A DNA stretch of 64,000 nucleotides from an uncultured Methanobrevibacter sp. (GCF_900316895.1 NZ_ONER01000001.1:1-64000), one strand, 5' to 3'. Positions 44,687-55,302 are shown, counted from the first letter of the stretch. Program-made: numbers and translations. The notes: generated by a model not told the origin, from the sequence alone.

Positions 44687-46006
44687 TTAAATATCATTTA
44701 AACTAAGTTTTCTTTGTTCTCTTCTGCCATATCTTTCATAATGAAGTAAAGGATTCATTCCATGCTCTTTAACATCGGGATTACAAATATGATACTCATC
44801 AGTACTGAAATTAGGACCTGGATTAAACCCTTTAGTATAACCTACATGCAGATAATGGTAAACTGGATCATCATAACCATTTAAATCATCATAAGTGTCC
44901 AAATACCAATCTTTATCAAAATATGGTGAATCTGAAATTAAATCATAATCTTTTTGATGTTGTTCATCAGTTAAACACATTCTTCTTTTTTCTTTTCTGC
45001 CAAACAACTCATAATGGACTAAAGGATTTTCCAAAACCCTTTTAACATCATTATTGCACTCAAAGTATTCATGTGTACTGAATTTCATACTTGGATTATA
45101 CCTTTTTTTATATCCAATGTGCAGATAATGATTGACAGGATCTTTATCCTCATCTAAAATATCATAGGTACTCTCGTACCACTCCTTATCAAAATAAGAA
45201 GAGTTCAAAATCAAATCATAATCTCGTTTATTTTTTTCTTCAATTGAAAATATTCTATTTTCTTTTCTTCCATATTGCTCATAATGAATCAAAGGATTCA
45301 AACCTTTCAACTGAACATCCCTATTACAGGTATAATAATCTTCAGTGTTGAAATTAGGGCCAGGACTAAATCCCCTTTCATAACCAATTAACAAGAAATG
45401 AACAACAGAATCCGTATTTTTTTCTAAGTTGTAAGTATCTCTATACCATTGATCATCAAATAAATCTGAATTTAAAACTTTAAAATAGTCATTCCATTTA
45501 GGAAAAATATTGTTAAAATTAGTTTCTTTTAAAAAATAATAAAATTTATTTGCTCTTCGTCTATATAACTCATTTAAGATAAATTTAATTTGATTATAAA
45601 TTGACATTTCTATGATTGTGAAAACACCTTCATACTGCTTTAATTCATTTTTATTCTCTTTGAATGTGAAAATATAATCAAAATTTTCTAGATAAATCCA
45701 TTTATCTATGTTGTCTTTAACAATCGCAATTTTAACTATAGACCAATCATGCTTTAATATTTCAGGGTTAAAATCATAATCATCACAAATAATAATTTGT
45801 TTGGAAAAACTACTGCTTTTCTTAAAAGAAAGTCTGAATTTGAATTTCTTAATAAAAATCTGAATAAACTCAGTTGTAAAATCTTCAACATCTTCATAGT
45901 CTTTTAATTCCTGAAAATCAACAAAATTATGTCCCAATAAATCATTATCTTTTGTAAAATATGAAATATTGAATGATTTATAAATATTTTTATAATCATA
46001 TTCCAT
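44687..46006 (-). CDS. Glycosyltransferase-associated triple-repeat protein, 5'-truncated
   Basis: A 439-residue protein. Residues ~180-430 hold three ~80-residue repeats, each with (F/Y)FDxxWYxxTYD, then HYLHIGYxxGxxPxxxFxTxxY, then NPLxHYExxGRxExR. This repeat type is known beside or within bacterial glycosyltransferases. No catalytic GT motif is present. The same reading frame stays open for 45 coding-like codons upstream of the first ATG (to 46141) without any ATG, GTG or TTG, so the gene seems to have lost its 5' part. A scaffold or substrate-binding role in the GT cluster is a guess. Confidence 0.6.
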   Translation of the reverse strand: MEYDYKNIYKSFNISYFTKDNDLLGHNFVDFQELKDYEDVEDFTTEFIQIFIKKFKFRLSFKKSSSFSKQIIICDDYDFNPEILKHDWSIVKIAIVKDNIDKWIYLENFDYIFTFKENKNELKQYEGVFTIIEMSIYNQIKFILNELYRRRANKFYYFLKETNFNNIFPKWNDYFKVLNSDLFDDQWYRDTYNLEKNTDSVVHFLLIGYERGFSPGPNFNTEDYYTCNRDVQLKGLNPLIHYEQYGRKENRIFSIEEKNKRDYDLILNSSYFDKEWYESTYDILDEDKDPVNHYLHIGYKKRYNPSMKFSTHEYFECNNDVKRVLENPLVHYELFGRKEKRRMCLTDEQHQKDYDLISDSPYFDKDWYLDTYDDLNGYDDPVYHYLHVGYTKGFNPGPNFSTDEYHICNPDVKEHGMNPLLHYERYGRREQRKLSLNDI

Positions 46007-46359
46007 TACATCATAAGTAAATAAATAATGTTTAGTATTTTTTTCTTTTAAGTATTTTTTTAAAGCTGAATCTCCCGCAACTAAACTAAATAAATTATTT
46101 TTAATTGATATAAAATCACCAGCATTGTTAATTAAATAAATTTAATTTAAACTTTACATAATTATATAATCATCATAATATTTAAATTTAAAAACGATAT
46201 CATCCTAATTTACAGAATATTTCTACTTAAAAAATTGATAATTTTTCTTCTAAAAGTTAATCAATCAAAATAACATTTAATACTATTGTTTCATCATATT
46301 CTCACTTATCTTCAATATAATGAATTAACTGATTAAGGACATTAAAATTAAATCACTAT
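46007..46359. other. Intergenic stretch containing an in-frame upstream remnant
   Basis: The 135 bases at 46007-46141 continue the downstream frame (…NNAGDFISIKNNLFSLVAG…) up to a TAA at 46142-46144 with no start codon, and look like the lost N-terminal part of the repeat protein. Above that, 46145-46359 is AT-rich, with a TATA-like stretch near 46160-46172 and no other gene that I can see. Confidence 0.45.
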
Positions 46360-48180
46360 TCAGTATATTCTTTCATAGAAATGATACTTGCCCTTATGGT
46401 ACACCTCTTCATAATTAACATTATCCAATGTTTTTACTTCCGTAATTATATAATCATGATCATCCGGATTAAATTCGGTTACATCATCTCCCCACTTTAA
46501 GATATCTTTATTCAAATACCATTCAAAAATCCTCAATTCCCTGTATCCCATAAAACTTTTAGATTGATAATCATTATCATATTCTTTAATAAAATCACAA
46601 AAATCAATCCGATCCAAACCATCTTCATTAATTTCAACAGTATTTGTAAAATTGAATACCATAACCAAACACAGGATAATTAAAATGATTGGAATTACTT
46701 TAGATAATTTAATTCTTAAATCTGATTTTGAATTTCTTAAATAATTAAAATTGTTTGACTTAAATTTTTCTTTTAAACTATTTTCATCATCAAAACCTGT
46801 GTTTATAAATTCTAATATATAATCAAGAGCCAAAATTACAAAATAAATAAAAGCAGGAAATGCCGGCAGCAAATATCTAACACATTTAATATTAACATAA
46901 GATACAACAACAAGATAAAATGAAAACAAAGCAAAGCTAATTAAAGCTAATGAAAAATTATCTTGATTGATTGGTAAATCTCTACATAAAGACATTAATA
47001 TAACGCATGCCAACCATAATGCAAATAACGTAATCATATAATTTTTTTTAAATCCAACTATTGCTACAATCAATAAAATCATTATTGAACAAGATAATAC
47101 TATAAAAGAGAAGTTATCCCGATATTTAATATGTTTAAAATTTTCTTTGAAGAAATCATAATTTTTAATATAATTTATACATTTTAAAAATATTCCTCCA
47201 AACAATATCCCCATTATTAAATAAGCAAATGGTGTTGCATCATTAAATATTTCAGTGAAATTTTCATCAAAAGAAATCCAATTGCAAGATAGTAATTTAA
47301 AGAAATTTTTAATATAAAATAACTTATCATTAATTTTATTTACATCAACGGCACTAGAATACCCCTTAATTGATCCACTTGCCATTGAAAAATATGAAAT
47401 TTCAGGATAAAAACCTAATAACAATTTGAAAATAACTAAAAATATTATTACTACAAGAATTATTGAAATAAAAATCCATTTAAATTCATTACTTTTAAAA
47501 AATGATAAAATTTTCATTTTAAAAAAAGTTCTATCATAGAAAAGAGATTCACATAAATTGACTAAATCATGATTTTTTAAAATATATAATACAATTATAC
47601 TTAAAATATAAGCCGTTGCAAATCTTGTGAAAAAAGACATGCAAAACATTATAGCAACCAATAAATAATATTTATAATTTTTATCAACTGCCGCTACTGT
47701 AAAAATTAGCGTCCATAATATCATAGAAACCGCAGGAACATCAAGCATTCCATTTGCAAAATAGTACAATGATAAAGACAGACTACTGTATAGAATTGCC
47801 CCTAAAAAACTGAGTAAATTTGAAAACCTTATTTTTAAAAATGTGTACATACCAAAAATTCCAAAAATTCCAAAAATTCCAGTTACAACGAAAATAGAGT
47901 TAATATTTACAAAACCTAATCTAAAAAGTAAAGCAGTGAAAAATATAATCACCGGTGAATTTTGAATCCAAAATCCTCCAAGAATATGATTTGAATTTAA
48001 TCCTGCAAGTTCAATTGATCCAGCTAAATATGCATAAATATCCGGATTGAATGCCCCTCTAGTTTGATGAAATTGAATCATGAAAAACATGAGCAAAATA
48101 CTAAAAAAAGATAGTAAAATTAAATATTTCTTATCACTATGATTGATATTAATATCATTGCATAATCTATTTAAACTCAA
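46360..48180 (-). CDS. Polytopic membrane glycosyltransferase (GT39/ArnT-like)
   Basis: A 606-residue protein with ~12 membrane segments. The first outer loop, FHQTRGAFNPDIYAYLAGS, and later YYFANGMLDVPAVSMILWT resemble the lipid-phosphate-sugar-dependent mannosyltransferase/ArnT group. A soluble C-terminal part follows. Start codon is TTG at 48180 with AAGTGATT just before it; no ATG is near. It would transfer sugars from a lipid carrier on the outer face of the membrane. Exact family and substrate are uncertain. Confidence 0.7.
   Translation of the reverse strand: MSLNRLCNDININHSDKKYLILLSFFSILLMFFMIQFHQTRGAFNPDIYAYLAGSIELAGLNSNHILGGFWIQNSPVIIFFTALLFRLGFVNINSIFVVTGIFGIFGIFGMYTFLKIRFSNLLSFLGAILYSSLSLSLYYFANGMLDVPAVSMILWTLIFTVAAVDKNYKYYLLVAIMFCMSFFTRFATAYILSIIVLYILKNHDLVNLCESLFYDRTFFKMKILSFFKSNEFKWIFISIILVVIIFLVIFKLLLGFYPEISYFSMASGSIKGYSSAVDVNKINDKLFYIKNFFKLLSCNWISFDENFTEIFNDATPFAYLIMGILFGGIFLKCINYIKNYDFFKENFKHIKYRDNFSFIVLSCSIMILLIVAIVGFKKNYMITLFALWLACVILMSLCRDLPINQDNFSLALISFALFSFYLVVVSYVNIKCVRYLLPAFPAFIYFVILALDYILEFINTGFDDENSLKEKFKSNNFNYLRNSKSDLRIKLSKVIPIILIILCLVMVFNFTNTVEINEDGLDRIDFCDFIKEYDNDYQSKSFMGYRELRIFEWYLNKDILKWGDDVTEFNPDDHDYIITEVKTLDNVNYEEVYHKGKYHFYERIY
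47852..47880 (-). repeat. Tandem 9-base repeat encoding Gly-Ile-Phe
   Basis: Three full copies of CCAAAAATT plus two more bases lie in a membrane segment of the polytopic transferase, giving repeated Gly-Ile-Phe. The unit is in frame. Confidence 0.7.
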
Positions 48181-48231
48181 TTAATCACTTCCGGTATATT
48201 ATTGTTTATTCATGACCATTTAAATATCTTA

Positions 48232-49896
48232 TTAAAAATCAGAGGGATTATAAACATTTATTCCAGAAACATGATATATTTTAAGATTTAAAATCATACG
48301 AAGGTACTCGGAAATGAAAAACATGAATTCATCACCTTGTTTAAAGTTAAATGCATTGAAATTAATTTTTTCATAAATATCTCTTCTTAAATATGAACAA
48401 GAAAATGGAGAATGCATTAATTCTAAAATTTCCCCATTAAAAAATATTGGCATTTGGAAAATATTATCATAAGGAGCAATATCTAACCAATAGTCATCAT
48501 GTGCATGAGGCGCATATTTTTTAATCAAAGGAGAATCTTTAATTAATTGATTAGAAACAATTAATCCACAATTTGGCAAATCATATGCATATTTTTGCAT
48601 TAATTCAATCGATCCAGCTGTTAAAATTGAATTTTGATTTAAAATTAAAATATCTGAATTTGGATTAGAAGCTTGAATTCCATTAATTAGTGCATCTGAA
48701 AATCCTAAATTATTTTTTTCAGTTATTATTGTCGCATTTTTCTTAAATTTTTCAATTGATATATTTAGATTATTATTTGAAATAATAATTTTAATATTTT
48801 CTAAATTCAGTGATAAAATTGAATTTATACATTCCTCTAAATTAATATCATTATCATAAATCGGGATAATTATATCAACATCTTTATTTAATTTATTTTG
48901 CTCATCTGAAAAATTTTGATGATTATTTTCATAAACCTTTTCCCTATTAGCAGGAGTTGTTTCTAATTTACGATTATCAGCCACTTTTAAATAGTACTTT
49001 GATAATAAAAATGGAATTGAGTATATTTTATAATATTTATTTATTTTCAATATCAAATCCCAATCTTCACCTATCGCCAAATCTTCATCAAAACCAGAGA
49101 CTTTTTCAAGCACTTCTTTTTTGTGAACAAAACAATTAATATCAATGTAATTTTGATTAAAGAGTAATGATTTATTCAAATGTCCAAATAACACCTGAGA
49201 TAACTTTGAATCATAAAAATTATATCTTTTTTGAGCTGAATAAATTGCACCCGCATCTGGAAACTCAATAAAAGCACCAACTGAGGCTTTAAGATAATCT
49301 TTATCAAAAAGATTGTCAGAATCTAAATAAGCAATGTAATCTCCATTAACTTCATTTAATGCAATATTTCTAGCCCCTGATGCATCTTTGTTCTCAGCAT
49401 TATATAATATATTGACTTTTTCGTGAGAAATCTTCTTTAACAATTCTGTAGTTCCATCAGTACTTGCATCATCAACTATGATTAACTCAAAATTTTCATA
49501 TGATTGAGATAAAACAGAATTTATAGCATTCATTACTACCTCTTTTCGATTAAATACTGGCATTATAACTGAAATTAAAGGTTTATTAATTAATTTATCA
49601 ACTTTTGAACATAAATAATCCCCAATTAATTCCATAAATTTAAAGCAATACATTTGATTATCTGTAAAAGGAGCATTTATAAATGGGGCATAATATGAAC
49701 TGATTAAAAAACTATTAAAATCAAAATTTGATTCATGATTTTTAATTTCATTATCCTTAATGATTTTTTTAAGTTCTGAAATTTCATTATTTAAATTTTT
49801 TTGATTTTTAATTAAATTTTCATATTCATTTTTATAAAAATTATACTTATCACTTCTATTTAGAATTTTTTCCTTATACTTTTTAGAAAATTTCAT
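48232..49896 (-). CDS. Double-GT2 glycosyltransferase
   Basis: A 554-residue protein. An N-terminal coiled coil (~residues 1-55) precedes a GT2 domain (LISVIMPVFNRKEVVMNAIN, IVDDASTDGTTE, YLDSDNLFD). A second GT2-like domain begins near residue 335 (VDIIIPIYDNDINLEECINS) with LILNQNSILTAGS where the DxD would be; that half has lost the usual acidic motif and may be inactive. GGAG sits before the ATG. It is the last of four GT-type genes packed on the minus strand. Confidence 0.82.
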   Translation of the reverse strand: MKFSKKYKEKILNRSDKYNFYKNEYENLIKNQKNLNNEISELKKIIKDNEIKNHESNFDFNSFLISSYYAPFINAPFTDNQMYCFKFMELIGDYLCSKVDKLINKPLISVIMPVFNRKEVVMNAINSVLSQSYENFELIIVDDASTDGTTELLKKISHEKVNILYNAENKDASGARNIALNEVNGDYIAYLDSDNLFDKDYLKASVGAFIEFPDAGAIYSAQKRYNFYDSKLSQVLFGHLNKSLLFNQNYIDINCFVHKKEVLEKVSGFDEDLAIGEDWDLILKINKYYKIYSIPFLLSKYYLKVADNRKLETTPANREKVYENNHQNFSDEQNKLNKDVDIIIPIYDNDINLEECINSILSLNLENIKIIISNNNLNISIEKFKKNATIITEKNNLGFSDALINGIQASNPNSDILILNQNSILTAGSIELMQKYAYDLPNCGLIVSNQLIKDSPLIKKYAPHAHDDYWLDIAPYDNIFQMPIFFNGEILELMHSPFSCSYLRRDIYEKINFNAFNFKQGDEFMFFISEYLRMILNLKIYHVSGINVYNPSDF

Positions 49897-49911
49897 ATTA
49901 AAACTCCATGA

Positions 49912-51045
49912 TTAAATTAAATTTTTTAACTCTGACAATATCTCATCCACCCGATTATCAAAAGTATGATTTTTAAGAACAATTTTTTTTCCTTTTTCTG
50001 CTATTTTAATTCTTTCTTCATCATGATTTAGATAATATTCCAATTTACTATTTAAATAGTCAACACCTTCATAAGTTACAACACTACCTTCAAATAATGT
50101 TTCGGCAGATGGAATTTTATCAGATATTACAAAAGTTCCGCATGCAAGTGCATCAAAAAGTCTATTTGACGGAAAATCCAATTCCCTCATAGTTTCCCAG
50201 TGATCATTTAATAGTATTTTACAAGATGAATAATATTTATGCAATTCTTCATTAGGAATAAAATATCCTTTTACATATCTCTCATCAATGAATTCCGGCC
50301 AACCTCTACCATAAACTGCTACATCAAAATCAGTGCCCATAATATCTTTTATAATTTCTCTATAAACACCTCTTGTTGAGCCTACAAATAAAATATCCTC
50401 AGTTAGAGAATCATCATACTCAGGATAAAAAATATCCGGATCAGTGCATTGCAATAAAGGCTTTATAATAGTATTGACATTTTTACTTAAGTTTTCAGCA
50501 TATTTAATTGAAGAAATGAAACAAATATCATATTTTTCATATTCTTCTTTTGTAACCTTTTCAGGGTCATAAATATTCCACATAATGTTAATTGAATCAT
50601 AACTTGGGTCCCATTCATATTTTCCCCTTAAAAAGAAATTAATATCCACATCAACACTTGTATCATACCAATTTTCTCGTTCATGAATCAAAACATTAAA
50701 ACCCTTTTTTTCAAATGATTTTTTTAAAGCAACAGCAAAAAAATAATCTCCCCAATGATGATGGCCAACAGGATTAGGAGTTTTAATTGCTATTGTTAAA
50801 TCAGAATATTCTTCATCGATAAGTTTTTTCATGATAATTGGCTTTGAAAATTTTCCTAATCTTTTCTGCAACTTAATAATTTCATCATAAGAGCTTGATA
50901 AATTCTTATTTAAGATAGTATTTTCATTTTTAAGTTTCTTTATCTCTTTAATACTTTTTTTGTATTTCTTTCCAATTTTTTCATAATTATTTTTATAATA
51001 GTTATAACTGTTACTTTTATCCAATAATTTATCTACAAACTTCAT
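49912..51045 (-). CDS. CgeB-like GT-B glycosyltransferase
   Basis: A 377-residue protein. Residues ~20-65 form a coiled coil. Then come IAIKTPNPVGHHHWGDYFFA and a C-terminal nucleotide-sugar-binding half with LFVGSTRGVYREI, VAVYGRGWPEF and the block SNRLFDALACGTFVISD, the pattern of CgeB-like glycosyltransferases group 1. AAGGT before the ATG is a good ribosome binding site. It probably extends the same surface glycan as its neighbours. Confidence 0.82.
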   Translation of the reverse strand: MKFVDKLLDKSNSYNYYKNNYEKIGKKYKKSIKEIKKLKNENTILNKNLSSSYDEIIKLQKRLGKFSKPIIMKKLIDEEYSDLTIAIKTPNPVGHHHWGDYFFAVALKKSFEKKGFNVLIHERENWYDTSVDVDINFFLRGKYEWDPSYDSINIMWNIYDPEKVTKEEYEKYDICFISSIKYAENLSKNVNTIIKPLLQCTDPDIFYPEYDDSLTEDILFVGSTRGVYREIIKDIMGTDFDVAVYGRGWPEFIDERYVKGYFIPNEELHKYYSSCKILLNDHWETMRELDFPSNRLFDALACGTFVISDKIPSAETLFEGSVVTYEGVDYLNSKLEYYLNHDEERIKIAEKGKKIVLKNHTFDNRVDEILSELKNLI

Positions 51046-51054
51046 AATACTACC

Positions 51055-52887
51055 TTAATAATTATTTAATTCAATTAAAATTTCTGGAAATTGATTTAAA
51101 ACATTTTGAAATTGAATATCATTTTTTCCACTTTTATTTATCTCCCATAATGTAGTTTCATCTAAGATACCTAATTCACGTGCTATATTTACATAACATA
51201 ATAAATGCATTGGCTTTTCAATTGCATAAATTTTTGTTTTATTTAAAATAGCCATTGCCCAAAACCAAATATCATCTCCAGAAGGACATAATTTCAAAAA
51301 TAATTCTTCATCAAATATGTTATCATTTAAGGAATTAGGAACAAATAATGTTCCTCCAGCACCTGTTGGAAGATTCAAATAAGATGGATCCTGTTCACTA
51401 TAATTTAATTTCCAATTTAGATAACTATCAATTTTATTATTATTAATTTGTATTTTTCTTGATCTTGCAGATATTATGGAATTAGGATGCTTTTTATGTG
51501 CATCCCACATATTTTTTAACCAGTCTTTTGGGTAAAATATATCATCATCTGCAGTTACAATTATATCATTAGGATACTCTTTAAGAGCAGGAATTAATTT
51601 TTTATAAGATTTAATATCTTCACACCATTTTATTGTTAAACCATTTTTTTTAAGTTCCAATACCTCTTTTGGAATATCATTTTCCTTATTTGGAAACTGT
51701 TCTTCAGCTAACCACAAAACCAATATATTTGGTTTCAAACTTTGAGTTAATAATGAGTATAAACAGTAATGTAAATCATACATTCGTTCAGGAAATGAAG
51801 TTAATGATACAATTAATAACCTAGAATCATTGTTTTTATCAATACCCATTTCATCAAAATTATTAATTTTAGGTAATATCTTCTTTTTATTAATATAGTT
51901 TAATTCTGAATTTTGAGTTTGATTAAACTTTTCAAATGTCTCATATTTTTCAAAATTAATAACATGTATATAAAATTTATGCAATCTAAAACTCAAATTT
52001 TTAAGTACATCATAATTTAGTCTCAAATTAAGAAAATATGACCTCATCATTTCATAATATTCCTTTTTTAATTCAATTGACGATTTTTTAAGATTTTCAT
52101 AAGATTGTAATAAAGCAAATTCTAGAAAATTTAACTTAAATTCCTTTTGAGAATGATTTTCATTTAATAGTTGTTTTACAATATCAATTATATTAAATAT
52201 TTCTAATCTACTATTATTTTTAGTTTGAACTGAATTTTCATTTAATTTATTATAGTTATATAAAATTTCCGGCAAATAAGAAACATATTTAGCAAATAAC
52301 ATTGTTTTAATATGAAATGGGATATCTTCAAACATTCTAATAGAATTTGGAAATTGAATATTATGTTTTTTTAAAAAAGAAGTTTTATACAATTTAGACC
52401 AAACAACAAACATATTATTCATAACTAATTGTTTATTATAATTATAATCAAAAACAAAATCATCATAATTCACATTTTTATCAATAGGTAAATAGATTCT
52501 TTTATGAAACTGATTATTTGTCCTATGTTCAATTGCATTAAATAATACTACTTCAGAACCATTAAAAATAGCATTATTGTAAACTTTTTCCAAACAATCA
52601 AGTTCAATCCAATCATCAGCATCCACAAATGTTAAATAATCACCTTGAGCTAATTCAATACCATTATTTCTACTTTGTGAAGGCCCTAAATTTTCTTGTG
52701 AAACAACAATAATCCGTTTATCATTGTTAGAATATTGATTGAGAATTTCTAATGAAGAATCAGAGGATCCATCATCAATACAAATTATTTCTATATCCTC
52801 AAATGTCTGATTAATGATGCTGTCCAAACATTTTTCCAAATATTTCTCAACATTATAAACTGGAATGATAACAGAAATTTTTACCAT
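51055..52887 (-). CDS. Bifunctional glycosyltransferase: GT2 plus a second GT-A-like domain
   Basis: A 610-residue protein. The N-terminal GT2 domain has ISVIIPVYNVEKYLEKCLDS, CIDDGSSDSS and FVDADDW. The C-terminal domain (~residues 345-600) starts LLIVSLTSFPERMYDLHYCL and has IVTADDDIFYP as a metal-binding acidic motif, a layout seen in other GT-A type transferases. AGGAG before the ATG is a strong ribosome binding site. Two linkages could be made by one protein. Donor and acceptor unknown. Confidence 0.82.
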   Translation of the reverse strand: MVKISVIIPVYNVEKYLEKCLDSIINQTFEDIEIICIDDGSSDSSLEILNQYSNNDKRIIVVSQENLGPSQSRNNGIELAQGDYLTFVDADDWIELDCLEKVYNNAIFNGSEVVLFNAIEHRTNNQFHKRIYLPIDKNVNYDDFVFDYNYNKQLVMNNMFVVWSKLYKTSFLKKHNIQFPNSIRMFEDIPFHIKTMLFAKYVSYLPEILYNYNKLNENSVQTKNNSRLEIFNIIDIVKQLLNENHSQKEFKLNFLEFALLQSYENLKKSSIELKKEYYEMMRSYFLNLRLNYDVLKNLSFRLHKFYIHVINFEKYETFEKFNQTQNSELNYINKKKILPKINNFDEMGIDKNNDSRLLIVSLTSFPERMYDLHYCLYSLLTQSLKPNILVLWLAEEQFPNKENDIPKEVLELKKNGLTIKWCEDIKSYKKLIPALKEYPNDIIVTADDDIFYPKDWLKNMWDAHKKHPNSIISARSRKIQINNNKIDSYLNWKLNYSEQDPSYLNLPTGAGGTLFVPNSLNDNIFDEELFLKLCPSGDDIWFWAMAILNKTKIYAIEKPMHLLCYVNIARELGILDETTLWEINKSGKNDIQFQNVLNQFPEILIELNNY

Positions 52888-52904
52888 TTAAATCTCCTAA
52901 AATA

Positions 52905-53228
52905 CTATTTTCTGAAAATTCTAAAAAGTTTTCTTAAAGGACTAGTGATTTTCCAACTAGTAGATGATTTTAGTTCTTTATTTTCATTTTTAACTTTTTT
53001 TAAATCTTTTTTTAGAGATTTAAGTTCCTTATTTTTCTTTTTAATATCTCTTTTAAGAGAATTTATTTTTTTATTTTTTTCATTAATCTGGCTCTCTAAA
53101 ACAAATAAATATTCCTTAGTATTATTTGAAACAAATTTTAATTCATCTAATTGAACTTCCAAATCCTCAATGATTTTTTCATTTTCTAAAAGTTTATCAT
53201 GAACATTACAATCATCGTCTAAAGTCAT
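52905..53228 (-). CDS. Coiled-coil protein with a SWKxTxPLRK tail
   Basis: A 107-residue protein, almost wholly coiled coil, ending SSTSWKITSPLRKLFRIFRK. The same tail follows a coiled coil at the end of the double glycosyltransferase at 55303 (NSKSWKLTEPLRKFKKNI), and similar tails occur in bacterial glycan glycosyltransferases. It may be a stand-alone targeting or oligomerisation module for the GT cluster. AGGAG lies before the ATG. Confidence 0.65.
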   Translation of the reverse strand: MTLDDDCNVHDKLLENEKIIEDLEVQLDELKFVSNNTKEYLFVLESQINEKNKKINSLKRDIKKKNKELKSLKKDLKKVKNENKELKSSTSWKITSPLRKLFRIFRK

Positions 53229-53303
53229 TTAAATTCTCCTTAAAACTAATAAATAATATATTTTTAATAGTATTAATATTTATTATATTTCAAAAACATT
53301 GAT

Positions 53304-54845
53304 TTAATAGTATTTTGCGATTAAAGAAAATATCATTGAAACAATAAAAACTAATATCAAAACAAAAATGTAATGATCATATTCATTTTTTTCAATTTTA
53401 TTAAGATTTAAAGAAAATACAATAGGCAATAGAGCAAATAATGGTAAGAAATATCTGGTATGTACTCCAGTAATAGTTAAACTACCTGCAGGTGACCATG
53501 ATAATAATTGCACAATATATGTTCCGAAATATATCACAATAAAAGTTAGTAATGCTCCGAATCTGAATTTTGAATTAATTTTTTCACCAATTGGATAAGT
53601 GAAACAAATTACAAGCAATGATACCAATATAAACAATGATATCAATTCAGAAGCATTATAAACTCCGCCTTCAATGGTATATGCATAAAAACTAAAAAAT
53701 CCATTGAAAATATAACTAAAGCTATATAAAATATTTATAAATACATTAAAAATATTTAATGGATCAGATAATAAAAAATTCATTTGATTAGCTATACTCA
53801 CATTATTTTGAGTAATATATGTTGCCCTCCATGAATGAACTAATGCAGGAGTTGCATAAGACTTACTCCACAACACTCCAATCAATCCAACTGTAATTAA
53901 ACCAATTAAACAATAGATATAATAATTTTTTTGCTTAAAATTATTCTTTGGCAAAAAGAACAATAATAAAATTAAAGCTAGATAAGGCAACTTACATAAC
54001 CCGGTAAGCAAAGATAAAATGGAAATAATAAAAATTTCTTTTATTCCAAACTCATTTTTATACATGTATATAAAATAAGAAATTGTCAAAATACCTAATC
54101 CTGCAACTACAGAATCTATACTTACTGAAAATGCCTGAAACAAACAAACCGGCAAACATGCAATAAAAAACAAAGGCATTTTAAATAAAGGTGCTTTTTT
54201 GATTGCATAAGCAACTATTGTTGAATATAATAAGCTATTAAAAATTCTTGCAAGCCACAACATCCAAATTACATTTAAATCCAATAATTTAGCGATGAAA
54301 ATCCCCAATCCTGAGAATAGATATCCAAAAAATGGGTTTTGTTCAAAGGCCGAAGAAACTTCAACTAGAGTATTATTAATCTTACCGGTATCTCCATTAA
54401 CTTCAAAAACAGTTTTATCTATAGAGTGAACGAAAAAACCTGGGATACTATCAATTGTTTTAAATGAACCATTGACATATTCCGGAAATAAAATTCCTCT
54501 TGAAGTCAATTCAGCACGTGTAAAATGTTCCCCTTCATCTGAAACCGAATCGATTGGAATAACAAATGAAGTTATTAATCCAAACAGCAACAAGACAATA
54601 AAAACAGTTTTATATAGTTCTTTATCATTGTTATGTCCCTGATAATAACTTATCAAAATAATGCCCAATATTGAGAGAAAAATTAAAGCAAAAAATTCCA
54701 TTTTAGGATGATTATAATTTTTGACAGTCATCAAAGATAATGAACATAACATTACTAAAACTAAAAATAAAATCCAATATTTCTTGGATTTAAAGAAATT
54801 ATCTTTAAAAGAACTTAATTTAAATTTTAACATTTTATTTTTCAT
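53304..54845 (-). CDS. DUF2142-type polytopic membrane protein
   Basis: A ~513-residue protein with ~12 membrane segments. The motif SVSDEGEHFTRAELTSRG after the second or third segment is the DUF2142 signature, a family related to membrane glycosyltransferases with a similar acidic first loop. GAAGG before ATG 54845 makes it a better start than TTG 54857. It would act on a lipid-linked sugar at the membrane; the reaction is unknown. Confidence 0.72.
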   Translation of the reverse strand: MKNKMLKFKLSSFKDNFFKSKKYWILFLVLVMLCSLSLMTVKNYNHPKMEFFALIFLSILGIILISYYQGHNNDKELYKTVFIVLLLFGLITSFVIPIDSVSDEGEHFTRAELTSRGILFPEYVNGSFKTIDSIPGFFVHSIDKTVFEVNGDTGKINNTLVEVSSAFEQNPFFGYLFSGLGIFIAKLLDLNVIWMLWLARIFNSLLYSTIVAYAIKKAPLFKMPLFFIACLPVCLFQAFSVSIDSVVAGLGILTISYFIYMYKNEFGIKEIFIISILSLLTGLCKLPYLALILLLFFLPKNNFKQKNYYIYCLIGLITVGLIGVLWSKSYATPALVHSWRATYITQNNVSIANQMNFLLSDPLNIFNVFINILYSFSYIFNGFFSFYAYTIEGGVYNASELISLFILVSLLVICFTYPIGEKINSKFRFGALLTFIVIYFGTYIVQLLSWSPAGSLTITGVHTRYFLPLFALLPIVFSLNLNKIEKNEYDHYIFVLILVFIVSMIFSLIAKYY

Positions 54846-55302
54846 AACAACCTTCAAAATTATTAATATTCAAGAACCTTGAATTCATAACATTTTGTAT
54901 ATCTTCATAAACTATCTCAACTTATATTGAATTTACATTCATACAGGAACTGCATAACATTTGGATATTGCCTTATAATCAAATTCAAAATACTGATGAG
55001 ATTAAAACCTATTGAATGTATATATTCTTTATTGAATATAAATTTTTAGTTTTAAGAATTAATTATAAGTAAAACTAAAAGAATTGAACAATATAACTAA
55101 TTAACAGAAAAAATACTGCATTAAAATTAATGAGGAAAATAAAATTAATTGATTTTAACAGGATCGATATTCATTTTAATAGACATTTGTTAATTCGGAA
55201 AAAATCTGTCTATTAAATCTAGTAATAATCCTATTTTTCTCAAAACTGTTTTTATTAAAGATAAGTCATATATTTTCATGTGGTTTAAAGTACAATTAAA
55301 AT
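54846..55302. other. Intergenic region, nothing clear
   Basis: This AT-rich gap separates the DUF2142 gene from the double glycosyltransferase and would hold the DUF2142 promoter. A 29-codon minus-strand frame at 55190-55279 (MKIYDLSLIKTVLRKIGLL…) has no ribosome binding site and could be a gene fragment. I see no RNA gene or repeat. Confidence 0.35.

Noticed and set aside
55190..55279. 29-codon minus-strand frame after the double GT gene
   Set aside because: No ribosome binding site; could be a fragment, but nothing supports expression.
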